Below, piece after piece: positions 12,165 through 23,894 of a DNA stretch of 64,000 nucleotides. Made by a program: the position numbers and the translations under genes. The stretch comes from Mesocentrotus franciscanus (lineage: Eukaryota; Echinodermata; Echinoidea; Camarodonta; Strongylocentrotidae). The notes below the pieces were generated by a model. It saw nothing but the letters and a program-made list of their open reading frames with translations, did not search any database and was not told the DNA's origin. Within the stretch, counting starts at the first letter, position 1. Every line of letters starts with the position of its first letter. The stretch covers positions 29,031,373 through 29,095,372 of the forward strand of contig CP137668.1 in the NCBI GenBank assembly GCA_037976565.1. The letters are read 5' to 3'.

Positions 12165-12745
12165 CTATGATCTTGACCTATACTAGCCCCAAAATGTAAT
12201 TTTAATCCTCTTCCTATAGAATACCGTCACCGTGTTTAGATATTGCGATAGCAAGACTAAAAACCTTTAATTACAGAAATTGACCTTTGTGACCTTTGAC
12301 CTACTTACCTTAAATCTAATGGTGATACATACTATCACCAAGGTTGAGGCTAATACCTCTAATGGTTCTTAAGATATCACGATAACAAGGTTAAAACCTG
12401 TAATTTCAGTAAATGATCTCCTATGACCTTTGACCATTGACCTACTTACCAAAAATCGAATCAGACTGTCTTCAAATGATGATACAAACTACCACCATGT
12501 TTGAAACCCATATTTTTCGTGATTCTTGAGATATCGCAATAGCAAAGCTAAAAACCTGTTATTTCATAAATTGACCTCTGTGACCTTTTACCTTTGACCT
12601 AGTTACTCCAACATACTATCATCAAGTTTAAAGTTCATATCCCTCAAGTGGTTCTTGAGATACGCGATAACGAGAAAGCGGGACGGACGGACAGACGAAC
12701 GGACAGCCCGAAAACATAATGCCGCCCGCACCAGCTTCGGTTGAC
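12165..12745. repeat. Degenerate tandem repeat with TGACCTTTGACC units
   Basis: Four diverged units of about 110-160 bp each contain TGACCTTTGACCTACTTACC-like text, then a variable stretch, then GGTTCTTGAGATATCRCGATA and AAAACCTGTAATTTCA. The block ends in a GACGGACGGACAG run followed by CCGAAAACATAATGCC. Repeats of this type occur widely in marine invertebrate genomes (general knowledge). No coding content. Confidence 0.8.
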
Positions 12746-13290
12746 GGAGGGCTAAAAATATTCGCGTACATTATTATTAAAAAAAAACAGTTACCACATA
12801 CTTACAAAACAAAACTAAGATTGATCAAGGGCAGGTCTCTCAATTACTTGATCAAACAAATAAAACAAACAAAACAATAAATTTAAAATCTGGAATAATC
12901 CACTTCTCCAAATGGAATGACCATTTCTTGGTGAAAGCTTGTTTTTCTTTCCTTCAACGCTGTATTCTTTTTTTTTTAATGTTTGAATGTGTTCACGTGG
13001 CACTGTAATTGTGTCAACCAAACGCCAATAAAAAAAATATTCCTAGGTTTGTCTCAAGGGAATAATGTCGGCCTTGAGAAAATATGCTACCTTCATAATG
13101 ATCGCAACTAGCCCATACAGATTTATTACCTATTTCAATGAAGATTATTGTATTGTATAGCGATAAGTAGAGGCCATCTGAAACCTTCAACGGGCTTATA
13201 TTTATGGTAAGATATTATTCACATTTTTTCCATCCGCTGGCTAAAATATTAACAGGTTGTACGACACGTTGTCTTGCGACAACTGCTCTG
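12746..13290. other. AT-rich intergenic DNA
   Basis: Short poly-A and poly-T runs; no recognisable gene or bounded element. Confidence 0.4.
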
Positions 13291-13294
13291 TGAG

Positions 13295-13540
13295 AATTTG
13301 TCTGTATGCATGTATACCAATGAATGCATGTATGTATATGAATATGTAAATAGTAATATGTGATGCACGAATGTCTGTATGAATGCAAATTAACGAATAC
13401 AATAAATGAATATTATACGAATGAATGGATGTAATGAATGAATGCATGTTTGAAAGAATATACATATACATATATATGATTTTATCTTTGCATTAATGTA
13501 TAAATGCAAATGAATATGCGTAAATGAATTAACATTGGAT
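13295..13540. repeat. Degenerate ATGA/ATGT tetranucleotide region
   Basis: Repeated ATGAATGCATGTATG-like words show an old, interrupted tetranucleotide microsatellite. Confidence 0.75.
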
Positions 13541-13777
13541 GACTGAACTTAAGAAAGAACACCTACCTGATCAACAATCACCGCCTTCTTAGTTTTCATG
13601 GACAAAATTTCTAGAGCATGACGAAGAATCTTGAGGTTTTCTTTGATTTCTCAATGCACGAGAGCTTCGTAACTCAATGACTATGTAGCCTTTTGTCATT
13701 TTTATCTGATCCATTGTGGAGATTTACTAAAGAGGACACTTCTGGACGGCCGTCTGGATCAAGTCAGCCAGTGTAAT

Positions 13778-13802
13778 ACACATATATATATATATATATA
13801 CA
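13778..13802. repeat. (TA)n microsatellite
   Basis: About 11 TA dinucleotides. Confidence 0.95.
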
Positions 13803-13934
13803 TAATGTTGCCCCTTCAAGTTAGAACATATTTTTCTTACCTCTTTTTATGAAATGATTGTGACAATATGATTTATTCTCGATAGATAGAAATCACAACA
13901 TCATGTAAGATAATCACGAGAGGAGCAGACATTT

Positions 13935-14156
13935 TTACACTGCATCTCGTCGGAACTCGGAACACAATTTTACTCGTTTATTGTACAGGGAACCCCACTC
14001 ACAAGCTTAAGCTTCTCTCGGGTTCCCTAACCATTTTTTACTCTGTATGTCCATCATGTTTTGTATAATTATGTCCTTCGAATATTGTTGTATTTTCTGA
14101 ATGTTGTTTAAAAAAAAATGGTTGAACCAATAAATGAAATGAAATGAAATGAACTC
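13935..14156 (+). mobile_element. 3' UTR end of a CR1-like retrotransposon
   Basis: A GGAACCCCACTCACAAGC hairpin-like segment that returns as GCTTCTCTCGGGTTCCC is followed by AT-rich text and GGTTGAACCAATAA. It ends in tandem AATGA pentamers at about 14133-14153. Terminal tandem repeats after a short conserved UTR fit a 5'-truncated CR1/L2-type copy. No ORF remains. Confidence 0.6.
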
Positions 14157-14284
14157 TGTTCCTCTTAACATGTTGTGGTAAATAGTCAAACCTGTCTATA
14201 AAGGCCACTCAAGGGAAACAGACAAAGTGGCCAATTATGTACATGATACAATGAAATATAATCCACCAAATATAGTCCACCAAG

Positions 14285-15545
14285 TATTTATAAATTAAGA
14301 CCAATATCTTTGACCGATCATTTTGCTAGAGTTATTGAAGGTTTCATGGCAAAATGGATATTACAAGACATTGGACAACAAATTGACCAGTTTCAATTTG
14401 GAAATAGAAAATGTCTATCAACATCTCATTGTTTAATTAATATTCTTCATCATTTGTATTTAAATGCCGAAATCCCTAAAACGTCGTCAACAATTCTTTT
14501 AACTGACTTTAAGAAAGCTTTCAATCGAATTGACCACACTGTCGCTATAAGCAAGTTACATCAAATAGGGGTCCCACCCTCAGCAATTCTTTGGATATGT
14601 GACTTCCTTCCCTGTCGTACGCAATGTGTTCTTATTCACCATGGTGTTCTGTCTGATTCATGTACCATTATTGCTGGTGTCCCTCAGGGTAGGAAACTGG
14701 GTCCTTTAATATTTTTAGATATGATTAATGACTTTAAAATAAATAATAACATACACACTTTGAAATATGTTGATGACTTATCAATGATCGAGTGCCGCAA
14801 ACTTGTCCAAGAATCTCAAATGCAGGAAGCTGCTGATAGCCTATCTGTCTGGGCTGATGTTAATAAAATGAAATTAAATCCTATAAAATGTTTGAAAATG
14901 GATATTTGTTTCTCTAGGGCACCACTTGATCAAACGAGTATAATTTTAGAGAATTGTATATTGGAAACAGTGAATGGAGTTATATTGTTAGGAACTACCT
15001 TACCATACAAAATGATTTAAAGTGGGATGCTCACATAAAAGACATCGAAAAAAGGGCAAGTGCCAAACTATACATGCTACGTTCTTTGGTGAAATATGGT
15101 CTTCCACTGGAAAACCTCATTACTGTCTTTGTTGATTATATTCACCCCTTACTTGAATATGCCAGTCCTGTTTGGAGTGCAGGACTCACGCAAAATCAAA
15201 ACGAGAGATTGGAGAATACAAAAGAGAGCGTTGCGGATAATTTTTCGTAGGGATTATAATGACTAAACAAATGCACTTAAACAATCTCAACCCCGAAGAT
15301 TAGACAAAAGACGCCAAGATTTATGTGTAACCTTCTTTCAAAAAACGTTATCACTAACTGACCAATTTAAACAATTTTTCCCACGAAAACAATGTACTAT
15401 AACACTTAGAAATTCAAAGAAAATTCCGGATTTTAAATGTAAAACAAGTCACATGCAAAATGGCCCTATTGCAAATTTGATTCGCCTGTATAATAAAAGT
15501 CAATTTGCTCGTGTTTATATCCAATGTAATAATTTATCATTTTAA
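14285..15545 (+). pseudogene. Degraded non-LTR reverse transcriptase (RT) ORF2 fragment
   Basis: The frame starting near 14292 (KLRPISLTDHFAR) enters the RT domain. Motifs in order are RPISLT, FQFGNRK, the first aspartate motif LLTDFKKAFNRIDH, AGVPQGRKLGP and the catalytic YVDDLS box. A frameshift near 14990 moves the reading to the frame ending at 15250 (LKWDAHIKDIEKRAS, then HPLLEYASPVW and GLTQNQNERLE). Another shift near 15230 leads to a basic C-terminus that ends with TAA at 15543-15545, with one in-frame stop on the way. The 5' part (endonuclease) is missing, so the copy is 5'-truncated and dead. It is a different lineage from the 29.6-31.4 kb copy, since the YVDD and C-terminal sequences differ. 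Confidence 0.9.
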
Positions 15546-16700
15546 TGTCTTGTTTCGTGTATATTCTTTTAATGATTTTTGTATATCATACCAATATGTT
15601 TTAATGATATTGAATTGCTATTTATTACTATTGAATTACTATTGAATTACTATTTACTACTAAATGTCCATCGCTCGAGCATTGAATGAATTGTATCTAT
15701 CCTCTCTTACCAATCATTTCTCGTTCTATATCTCTTTTCCAATTGTTTATACCACTGTTCTTGCCGCTATCCTTGATTAATTTACCACTATAACCACAAA
15801 TGCAATAGTAGAATATGAAGAACTGTTATATAACTTGTATTAGTCCCTATGTTGGCATATAATTATGTTTATACATTTTCTGTTTGGAATTATGTTCATT
15901 AACTGTTCTTAACTTGTTAATGGTATTTAGGCAGTAGTAACATGACACGTTTAAATAATTTCTAACTAAATGTGCTGTAATTTTTTACCATGTATATATT
16001 TTCAATTTGTGTAATTCATGTGCAATTCATTTGTGAAACTGCCATTCATGAAAGATGCATTTAACTATACCATTTATCTATTTCTAATACATACAGAACA
16101 TTGCAAGAACTTTCCAATGTTTGTTTTACTATCATGCGTGTAATCTTTGTATCAGAGGAAGACCCATTGAAAGCAAAATTCTTCTTCAAAGTTGCTTTAA
16201 ACGTTGGTAATTTCGGAGAGCTGAATCATCAATATTCATGGTGTTGACAAAATAATGCAAAAGTTCCTTGAAAGTTAACCCAGATCGGTTTGTCAAGTTC
16301 CAGCCCTCGAGACCGACGACCGGATAACAAGCCAATGTATTTCTTCTTTTCCTTATGTAATACTGTGTGATTTGTACGTGTCGATCATTGACCTTTGGGA
16401 TTTCGATCTCGTGGACCGTCCTTCTTGTGGGCTGTCCATATCATGTGCTCTCAGGAAGAGGAGGGCTCTCGGTCTACTGGATGTCCCTGGCCTGCCCGTC
16501 AAATTCAAATCGTTGTTACCAATATTACGCTTTAAAAAAGACTGCATGCTTGGTACATGTATATGGTTGATGAAATCATGAGATTATAATTTACCTATGA
16601 GATTGTTTGGCATTTACCCATCTTTTTTTCCTTTATAGATAGTATGAAGCACACATAAAACATGTATATGAACAGATTGCCTGACCATATTCACTCAAGG
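15546..16700. other. AT-rich DNA downstream of the RT relic
   Basis: 15546-16250 may include the 3' UTR of the retroelement, but no terminal tandem repeat was seen. 16300-16560 is slightly GC-richer and open in several frames without a recognisable domain. Confidence 0.4.
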
Positions 16701-16767
16701 CCAACGAGAATATTACTCTTAACATTTATATTTGCTTTTTGCGGTATTTTTCTTCTTCCTTATGTTT

Positions 16768-16842
16768 ATGTCTCTCTGTTTCTCTGTCTCTCCCTCTCTC
16801 CGTCTCTCCCTCTCTCCGTCTCTCTGTCTTTCTCTCTTTCAT
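16768..16842. repeat. CT-rich microsatellite
   Basis: Interrupted (CTCT/CCGTCTCT)n run. Confidence 0.9.
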
Positions 16843-17224
16843 TTATTAATCACAACAGAATTATAACCCACGTCAGCTCACCATCCCTTTGAAAGGAACG
16901 TTCTTCCCTCAATATAAAAATAGTGGATGCAGGAGTGCAATCAACCATAATGCACCTTTCTTTGTCCTGTTGTCTCATTGCTTGTGAACTGTTCTATTCA
17001 TTTCAGATTCATAGACCTGTGTAATATCTAGGTGTGTTCCAACCTAGGTTCCGTAGGTTAGACGCCACGGGAAGCTTGAATTCTATTGCTCAAAATATTT
17101 CCGATTTGTCACAGGATTCATTCAAGTTTCTGTAGAATTTACAATCAATGGGAAATACAGTAACGATCGGAATACACGTATGCCAAACCGACGTGAACGG
17201 ATTGGGGTCATCCCAGTTAAACGA

Positions 17225-17480
17225 CAGACCACGAGACTGTCAAAACCATGAAAATACGTAAGGAAATGTAGAAAAGAAGAACGTTTCAAAAGGTCCATGA
17301 GACCGACTGCCCATGAGACAGACAAAAAAATAAATAGATAAATGGAATATAGAAATATATCACTCTTGGAAGCTATCAGTCTCGTTGGACGTCGGTCTAG
17401 TGAACCTTCAAAAAGTATGTCTGAAAGTCCACGAGACCGACATCGTCGGTCACTCGGTCTAGTCGGGCATGGGCTGAAGC
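17225..17480. repeat. Second cluster of GAGACCGAC-type motifs
   Basis: CCACGAGACTGTC, CCATGAGACCGACTGCC and CCACGAGACCGACATCG alternate with reverse copies (CAGTCTCGTTGGACGTCGG, TCGGTCACTCGGTCTAG). This is the same unit and the same opposed layout as 8583-8905, 8.6 kb away. Confidence 0.65.
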
Positions 17481-18411
17481 CGAATGGAGTATGAGACCAT
17501 ATCTACATAATTATGCCACTCTCAATGCTTTCAGCTTCTTGTGGCAGCTTCTCTGAAATAGTGATAAGCATTCCATGGAATGGATCAAGCATGTGCCCAA
17601 AATAATGTTTTACCAGCATTTGCCCAGGCAACATGAAACGTTCGTGGGACGTAAAGAAATCAAATTTATGAACCTTTGAACGTTCTCAGGGTTGTTTGTG
17701 AACGTCATTATGGTAATGAGAACGTCATGTGTTCGCCGGGTATTATTGTACTCAACCATGTAAGCCAATAAAGAGACTGACATGTGTAAACCTTTCTCTC
17801 AGGTCCTTTTTTATAAACTCCTAAATGTATTAATCAAGTCTTGTTTCATCACATGTGTCATGATTAATCATGATTAAGCACGCTTACACCAGGGACTTTT
17901 TAAAAATGTTTTTTAAAACAGTACAAGGCTGCATTAGTTTGATACTGCAGTTAGCAAGATGTGAGTTGGTCTTGTGGAACGGTCAGATCTCTGTCTTCGC
18001 CTTCAAACTACTCTGACGGACCAAGGTTCGAAAATGGAGTCATGTATTTTGACGTGAATGATCGCATTTGACCAGTGGCGTACCTGGCATACCTCGTCAG
18101 GGGGCAAGCGATTTGGACGAGCAAGGGGAGGTGTTGGGGTGAAGGGGGACTAGGGGTTGTCCCAATAACACAGTAGGGATCTTGTCGATATCAAATATTT
18201 GCGATCGGGCGACTTCATATCTTTGGTCTATTTTGATTTAAAAGAAAAAATTATCATTACAAAAAAGTTAAATGTATTGAATTTTGACAAAATCAGTGGT
18301 TAACTTATAACTGGTAATGACAATGTTTCTATTAACGTACTTCTATTATTCCTCTTTGAAGAAGCTATTGACATATTATGTTCCCAATTCTGCATATTTG
18401 GAGATGTAAAA

Positions 18412-18480
18412 AGTGTATTTGACATTGAATTGAATTGTATTGATTTGCATTTGTTTCATTTCCACATGCACAATTAAAAG
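18412..18480 (-). mobile_element. Possible 3' tail of a non-LTR element
   Basis: Read on the minus strand, A-rich text ends in repeated AATTCA units. This resembles the short tandem tails of CR1/L2 copies elsewhere in the window, but no coding part remains. Confidence 0.3.
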
Positions 18481-18611
18481 TAATGAATATTCAGAATATG
18501 CATCTATTCACTCAATAAAAATAAATGTAGTTAAGTAAGAAAAAAAATGTAACAGTAAAATGATATATCACTAGATATAGGAAAAATCACGCACTGGGAG
18601 GGTACATACAG

Positions 18612-18720
18612 AGGCGGATCCAGCCGGTGGCGAGGGGGCGATTCGTAAGAAAATATTTAGCGGCGTTCCGCGCTTGCATGGACAGGGGGGATGTGCCCCC
18701 CTGAGAAGCTGAAGGAAAAT
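18612..18720. mobile_element. Fragment of the CAG(G/T)GGCGGATCC hAT MITE family
   Basis: GAGGCGGATCCAGCCGGTGG is followed by GCGATTCGTAAGAAAATATTTAGCGGCG, matching the left end of 54839-55187. No opposite end or duplication was found, so it is a nested fragment. Confidence 0.5.
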
Positions 18721-19079
18721 CGAATTTTCAAACTCAATTCGTGCGATTTGGTGTATAGTTTCCTAGTATCTCAGGTATCACTTGATTGTCAAAACCAGTC
18801 AGTACAAGACTAGGACAGCAGTTGGGATGGGCAGACAGCAATCACTTGCGTCGGGCTTCAGCTTCAAACACCTTACATCAGGCCCGGGGAACGTTTTTCA
18901 AAGTGGGAGGGGGCCAAAGTATTTACGATCAGGTAGAGCGTAGCGAACGAAGCGAGCGGAGTGTAAATTGGCGTGGGGTCCAGGGGGCGGGGTCCAGGGG
19001 GCGGAGCCCCCGGAAATTTAGAGGTTTTAGCAGGAGAGGGGCGACGGAGTGTCATTCATAGTGGGGGGGGGGAGCACCA

Positions 19080-19960
19080 ACAATAAAGGGCGCTTTCCGG
19101 GAAAAAGGGGCACCTATAAAGGGAAACCTCAAAGCGAAATTATACAACTTTTTAGACAATGGTATTTACCCCTATATTGTGAGTACATTATCAGGGATTA
19201 TTTCAATGTTTGTTTCTCTCTTTACATGGTGCCAGATACTGTTTAAGCATCATACATGTACTTAGCAGTTGGTTGTGATGGTTAGAATATTTATTTGCGA
19301 GCGAACTATCAGAGATTTGTGAGGTCGCAGTGCAAAAAATTACATCTTATAAAGAGGAAAAAACAACCCTGATGGGGTTTTAAGCACAATCTAATCATGA
19401 AAGACTGAAAAGATCTTTAATAAGAAACATAATTATATCAATTTTAAATAGGAGCGAGCGTAGCGAGCCATATTTGGGTGAAATTAAAGAAAAAATTGCT
19501 CTTAATCGCTTTAAATTAGGAGCACTTTTTATGGGGAAAGGAAAAGGGACACATATCCGAAGGGAAAGGACACTTACTAGAAAAGAAAAAGAGCACATGT
19601 CAAAGTAAAAAGGGGAATTACCAGAGGTGAAAATGGGGCACTCCTCACACTTAATAAGGGGCACTTATGATAACGGAAAAAGTGCAATTATCAGAAGGAA
19701 AATGGTACTAATTAGAAAGGATAAGTTCAAGTTCAAATTCATTTTATTCAAAACCACACAAAACATGATATAATCTTTTACAACAAAAAGACTGGTAATA
19801 GTACATTAATCAATTTGATTACATCAAGGGGCACGTGTCAAAATAAAAGGGGCAACTATCAGAGATGAAAAGGGGCACTTATTACAGAGTTAAAGGGGGC
19901 ACCTCTCAAATATGAATAAGGGCACTCATCGGAGATTTTTTAAAAAGGGGCCCTTAATAG
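19080..19960. repeat. GGGGCACTTATCAGAG minisatellite, cluster 1
   Basis: Three sub-arrays (about 19080-19172, 19505-19700 and 19826-19955) of a degenerate 25-33-bp unit near AAAGGGGCACTTATCAGAG. The same unit forms cluster 2 at 23895-24725. Confidence 0.75.
19720..19820 (-). mobile_element. 3' end fragment of a CR1-like retrotransposon
   Basis: On the minus strand, GGTTTTGAATAAAATGAA is followed by the tandem tail TTGAACTTGAACTTATC. This matches the organisation of the other non-LTR 3' ends here. It is inserted inside the GGGGCAC minisatellite. Confidence 0.5.
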
Positions 19961-20040
19961 AAAAAAAACAAATCTCCCGCACAAATTATGCAAAAGCGGT
20001 GAGTAATTGCGTCCCGCAGGACACAACAAAAATTCCCAGG

Positions 20041-20125
20041 TTAGTATAATTATCTGTAAAGCGCTTAGAGACATCGTAGATGTATTAGGCGCCATACAAA
20101 AGCGGAATATTATTTTTATTTCCGG
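20041..20125 (+). mobile_element. SINE 3' module
   Basis: TGTAAAGCGCTTAGAGACATCG then ATGTATTAGGCGC and ACAAAAG...AATATTATTTTT match, word for word in order, the 3' part of the tRNA-derived SINE at 52087-52355 read on the minus strand. The tRNA-like head is missing here. Confidence 0.65.
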
Positions 20126-20890
20126 AAGCTGGAGATGAATCGTTTTCGCATCGTACACTGAATGTAATTGTAATGATTTACACATCTATTCAATCTGTCC
20201 ATATAGTGTACCAGTAACGACTCATCTGTGACACTAAAACGATGTGCATGATGCGCAGATTGAAAAAAAATTTTTGACTGACAGTTCGTCTTTTATGCAC
20301 CTGTACAACTGAGTGGAGTGTTTTTACCCAGATTCTGACGATAAAAGTGTGTAATTTTCTGAACGAATTAGGCTTTTAAGGACTGATTTTATGAATCCGC
20401 AAACTGCCAAACTCGGAATTAGCTTTGCCGACATGCTTGACGATGCCTCCGTGTTTTTACTTCTCGCATTTGCTATTTTTTCGCGCTTTAATGTGGTGTC
20501 GCATTTTGCAGGAAAGTTTTTTGCCGGGGCCTTGCCCTTGGTTGGTTTCTTTCTATTTTTCTTTAACATACTTTTTCAAAAAGGGGGCGGCCCCCCGTAG
20601 CGCGGGCCTTGTACATTGTGTAACGGCATGATGATTTGACAGATGGACCTGAAGCTAACTGAGTCCTGACATACTTTTCAACGTTGTAACTTGTACGCCC
20701 TAGTGTAGAGCGATCATCGGCATTTTTTAAAAATCTTATAGGCCTAAAACACGAATTAGGGCTAGTTCTGACCTGAAAACGACCCAAATCTCGGAGCATG
20801 GCTAGCTGAACCGCGGGGCCTTAGCCTATATACGGATAACTGAGTTCCCTGGGTCCACTTCTAACTCGTGTTTTTAGCCCTTCTTTCTTC

Positions 20891-20963
20891 CCTTTTCCTT
20901 TCCTTTCCTTTCCTTTCCTTTCCTTTCCTTTCCTTTCCTTTCCTTTCCTTTCCTTTTTTTTGC
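20891..20963. repeat. (CCTTT)n microsatellite
   Basis: About 13 pentamer copies near the right end of the hAT-like element; polypyrimidine on the plus strand. Confidence 0.95.
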
Positions 20964-21029
20964 TTGCTAGTCACTCGTCAGGGGGCAGACTGCCCCCTGC
21001 CCCCCCGTAGGTACGCTACTGCATTTGAC

Positions 21030-21985
21030 GGATATACGTCTGCAAAAAAAACCTAATAAACCCACACAAATCCACACATCCATAAACGCACACACGCGGG
21101 GCGATGATGGGGGTGGGGTGGGGTTAATTGGACGGCAACACCTCTCCAAGGAAACAGCGACTCTCATAGATTCGACAAATCGAAAATGGCTATTATGAAT
21201 AACTAGTATAATCCAGCATTATAAGTCTTATGAAGGCTGCATGTGGAATTTGTATGTTTAACTGTAAACTCTCTTTTGCTAATCGTGGTTTGGAATCATA
21301 ACTGGGATTTGTATATGTCCCGCCGTTTCCAATTGTCATTTTTGAAAGCGACATTCGAAAAATAAGGAAATGCAAAACTTCCTTCTTATGCTCAGTCGCT
21401 ACCTTCCCTCACATTTTATCACGCCCCTCCCTAGAAAGACAAGAGTCGCTATCGCTGTTCAACACTGTAGCCTTGGAGATGCATAACCTTTTCGGGTTGC
21501 TCTATTTTGCTAAGGAATTTAAGCACCCGAACCCGAAGTAGAGCATCATCTCTCATTGTTCCTTGTTGACTGTTAAAATGTTATGATATTAGTAAATCGA
21601 GTCTTCATAGAAATCTGGACAATAGTTATAGGGCACGAAGCAGGGTGTATTTTTGATACAGGACTGTAGTACAACGATAAAGCATAATGGGGCATAGATA
21701 GCTTCAGGACGTTTGAAAGATACTCAGTGCTTTTCCATCATGACTGTCATAAATCGGATAAAAGACGCGTCGGAGGTCAACCAAAATACAAAATATAAAT
21801 TTAAGCATCGGTAAATCGGAGCCCCAGACGTCTGTCTTGTCTCTCGTATGGAAGGTAATTGAGAAAACAGACAAAACAGTCCCTTGTTACCTGTCCAGTC
21901 TGAAAAATAGCATGAGTCCAGACCAATTTGTGATTCGGTCAAGCGATTCTTGGGACAGGCTTACACTATAAGGTATAATGTACAA
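21030..21985. other. Intergenic DNA, no gene seen
   Basis: Non-repetitive sequence without recognisable exons, apart from a short GGGGTGGGGTGGGG-like run near 21109-21124. Confidence 0.4.
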
Positions 21986-21992
21986 CCAGGGG

Positions 21993-22115
21993 TGATCTTC
22001 TCTCTGAATGTAAAGGAGTGAATTTGTCACTTTACATTTAGAGTGAAGGAACTTTCACTCTAATCAAATGGAGTGGTTATGCACTCCAGTTTGAGTGAGC
22101 ATGCCGATATTCCTT
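21993..22115. repeat. GAGTG/CACTC palindromic cluster, left
   Basis: Units such as GAGTGAATTTGTCACTTTAC, TAGAGTGAAGGAACTTTCACTC and TGGAGTG...GCACTCC alternate orientation. The outer part resembles the outer part of the 27885-28045 cluster in reverse, so the two could be opposite ends of one old element; see findings. Confidence 0.5.
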
Positions 22116-22139
22116 CATCAGCTCAGCCGTCTCACTCAC

Positions 22140-22582
22140 TAGGGACTTTTAGATTTGCACGTCGACATAGTGGACTGCAACGTGTGCCTCCTTATAGAGT
22201 GGTGAAGTGTGAGGTCATCAAAAATCTATTTTTGGAATTTTTGAAAGATTGCCTATGGGAACTCAGTGTTATATTGCTCTGGCTCCTAATGTTATGAGCC
22301 AGAGCAATATAACACTGAGTTCCCATAGGCAATCTTTTTATTCAGATGGTCATATCTCAGCCAATACTTAAGCTATTCAATTGGTTTTCGACATTTGGAC
22401 ATTATTTTTGGTGGTCTTCGGAAAATGAAGAAAAAATTGAAAAATTCCAAAAATAGATTTTTATGACGTCACAGCTTCGGTACTCTATAAGGCACTGAGA
22501 TGTCCCTTTAAGGCACTGCCGGGCACGGCCCAGTGCACACGCGGCAGTCCACGCTCTCGTCGTGTAAATCTAAAAGTCCCTA
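22140..22582. mobile_element. TA-bounded snapback MITE with a perfect central hairpin
   Basis: The ends are inverted repeats: TAGGGACTTTTAGATTT on the left and its complement on the right, followed inward by CACG and GTGGACTGC-type text on both arms. TA sits at both edges, as for Tc1/mariner-type insertions. In the centre, 22244-22285 and 22296-22337 are perfect 42-bp complements with a 10-base loop. The outer arms (AATCTATTTTTGGAATTTT, CTTATAGAGT) also pair; the right arm carries an extra segment of about 85 bp. No coding capacity. Confidence 0.75.
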
Positions 22583-22737
22583 TTGACAGAATGAATCCGT
22601 GTTCCGCTCAATCATCACTCGTGTGCAACGAGTGACGCTAGGCAACCAATGACAAGCCGGCACGTCCCGCAAAAAAAAAAAAAAAAAACGAAGCCGATCG
22701 ATCAGGAATATTTTTTGTGTTATAATCTGTTTCTTCT

Positions 22738-22815
22738 GAATATACATAATAATAACAATATTTATATAGCGCAACATGTCCATCTCTAGAGATGCTCATG
22801 GCGCATACAAATAAT
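22738..22815 (-). mobile_element. SINE-like tail with ATATAGCGC core
   Basis: AATAATAACAATATTTATATAGCGC...GGCGCATACAAATAATTAAAA resembles the AGCGC-containing 3' modules of marine invertebrate SINEs. It differs from the family at 20041 and 52087. No tRNA-like head was seen. Confidence 0.35.
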
Positions 22816-23029
22816 TAAAATTTTTATTAGGAATTCAACATATGTAATTTGTTTTTAAAATGTTTTGATTCCCGTACATGTCCGATATTTAATCACAACA
22901 ATTATACATCAATAATTTCTTTTATAAATTGGATTACATTCCAACATACCGAAATTATTATTATATGCACTATTAATTTATACATGATTTTCACCGTTCA
23001 ACATACAGTACACGCCGAAAATCTCCGCA

Positions 23030-23335
23030 ACACGATTACACGATATATTTTTTGGATTACACGGTTTACACGATTCACCTGAATCGTGTAACCGTGTAAT
23101 CGTGTAGATTTACACGATTGAAGATTGTCGCTCTGAATCGTGTAATCGTGTAAATAGTTAAGTGCATTGGTGGGATGATTCGACCAGATGCAACAAACGT
23201 GTAACTGTGTAATCGTGTAAATTTACACGATTGAAGACTGCCGCTCTGAATCGTGTAATCGTGTAAATAGTTATAATGGTTATGAGAGCATTGGTAGGAT
23301 GATTCGGCCAGCTGCAACAATCGTTTAATCGTGTC
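23030..23335. repeat. TTACACGA/TCGTGTAA unit field, left arm
   Basis: At least a dozen 8-bp units in mixed orientation. The blocks CTGAATCGTGTAATCGTGTA and GGATGATTCG(A/G)CCAG each occur twice with a period of about 110-120 bp. Confidence 0.85.
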
Positions 23336-23844
23336 TTGCTAACACCACTTGCTTAAACCACGTAATTGCTTTATACACCACTTGCTTACATCAAGTAATT
23401 ACTGTACTTTATATTTATGAATAAACCTTATCACTTTCTACTAACCTGTATCGTATATTAATCCGTGAGACACGGTAGGAAAACGTCAGAAAGAGGAATA
23501 GAAGACACGATAGATGAGATAGTAAATTTAAAAAGATAGCTACCAGGAGAAGGGAACATATCAAAGGAAAATGATGTTTGAAAGGGCATGATGAAGATAA
23601 GGAAAAAACTATGCGAGAGAGAAAAAAGGAAAGCGAAAAAAAGAGTTGACCGGAAGAAAAGAGAGTGAAATAGAGTGATAGAAATAAAGACGGGCGAAAC
23701 ATAATGAAAGAAATAGAAATGAGAAGTAGAAAGGCTATGAAACAGAGAGGAAAAGAGAAAATAAATAAGGTAAGAGTGGAACACAATGAAAGAAAGAGGG
23801 GCGAGAAAGATAAAAGGGGGGCAGTGGAAAGATATTGAAAGAAA

Positions 23845-23870
23845 GAGAGAGAGAGAGAGAGAGAGAGGGG
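23845..23870. repeat. (GA)n microsatellite
   Basis: Pure GA run at the end of a longer purine-rich stretch (about 23480-23880). Confidence 0.9.
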
Positions 23871-23894
23871 GATGAAAAAAGCATTAGTTGAAAT

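Larger units (their letters stand above)
18073..21021. mobile_element. hAT-like non-autonomous DNA transposon, 2.95 kb
   Basis: The left end CAGTGGCGTACC and right end GGTACGCTACTG are 12-bp terminal inverted repeats with one mismatch. They are flanked by a perfect 8-bp direct repeat CATTTGAC (18065-18072 and 21022-21029). An 8-bp duplication and CAGNG-type ends are hAT hallmarks. Next to both ends the words CGTCAGGGGGC or its complement recur. The interior has no hAT transposase. It is a mosaic of GGGGCAC minisatellite arrays, AGCGAACGAAGCGAGCGGAG-type text, a SINE 3' module, a CR1-like tail and a CCTTT microsatellite. Confidence 0.8.

Noticed and set aside
20324..20600. Basic minus-strand frame of 81 codons and overlapping plus-strand frames inside the hAT-like element
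   Set aside because: No similarity to hAT transposase or a BED finger is visible; likely chance within repeat DNA.
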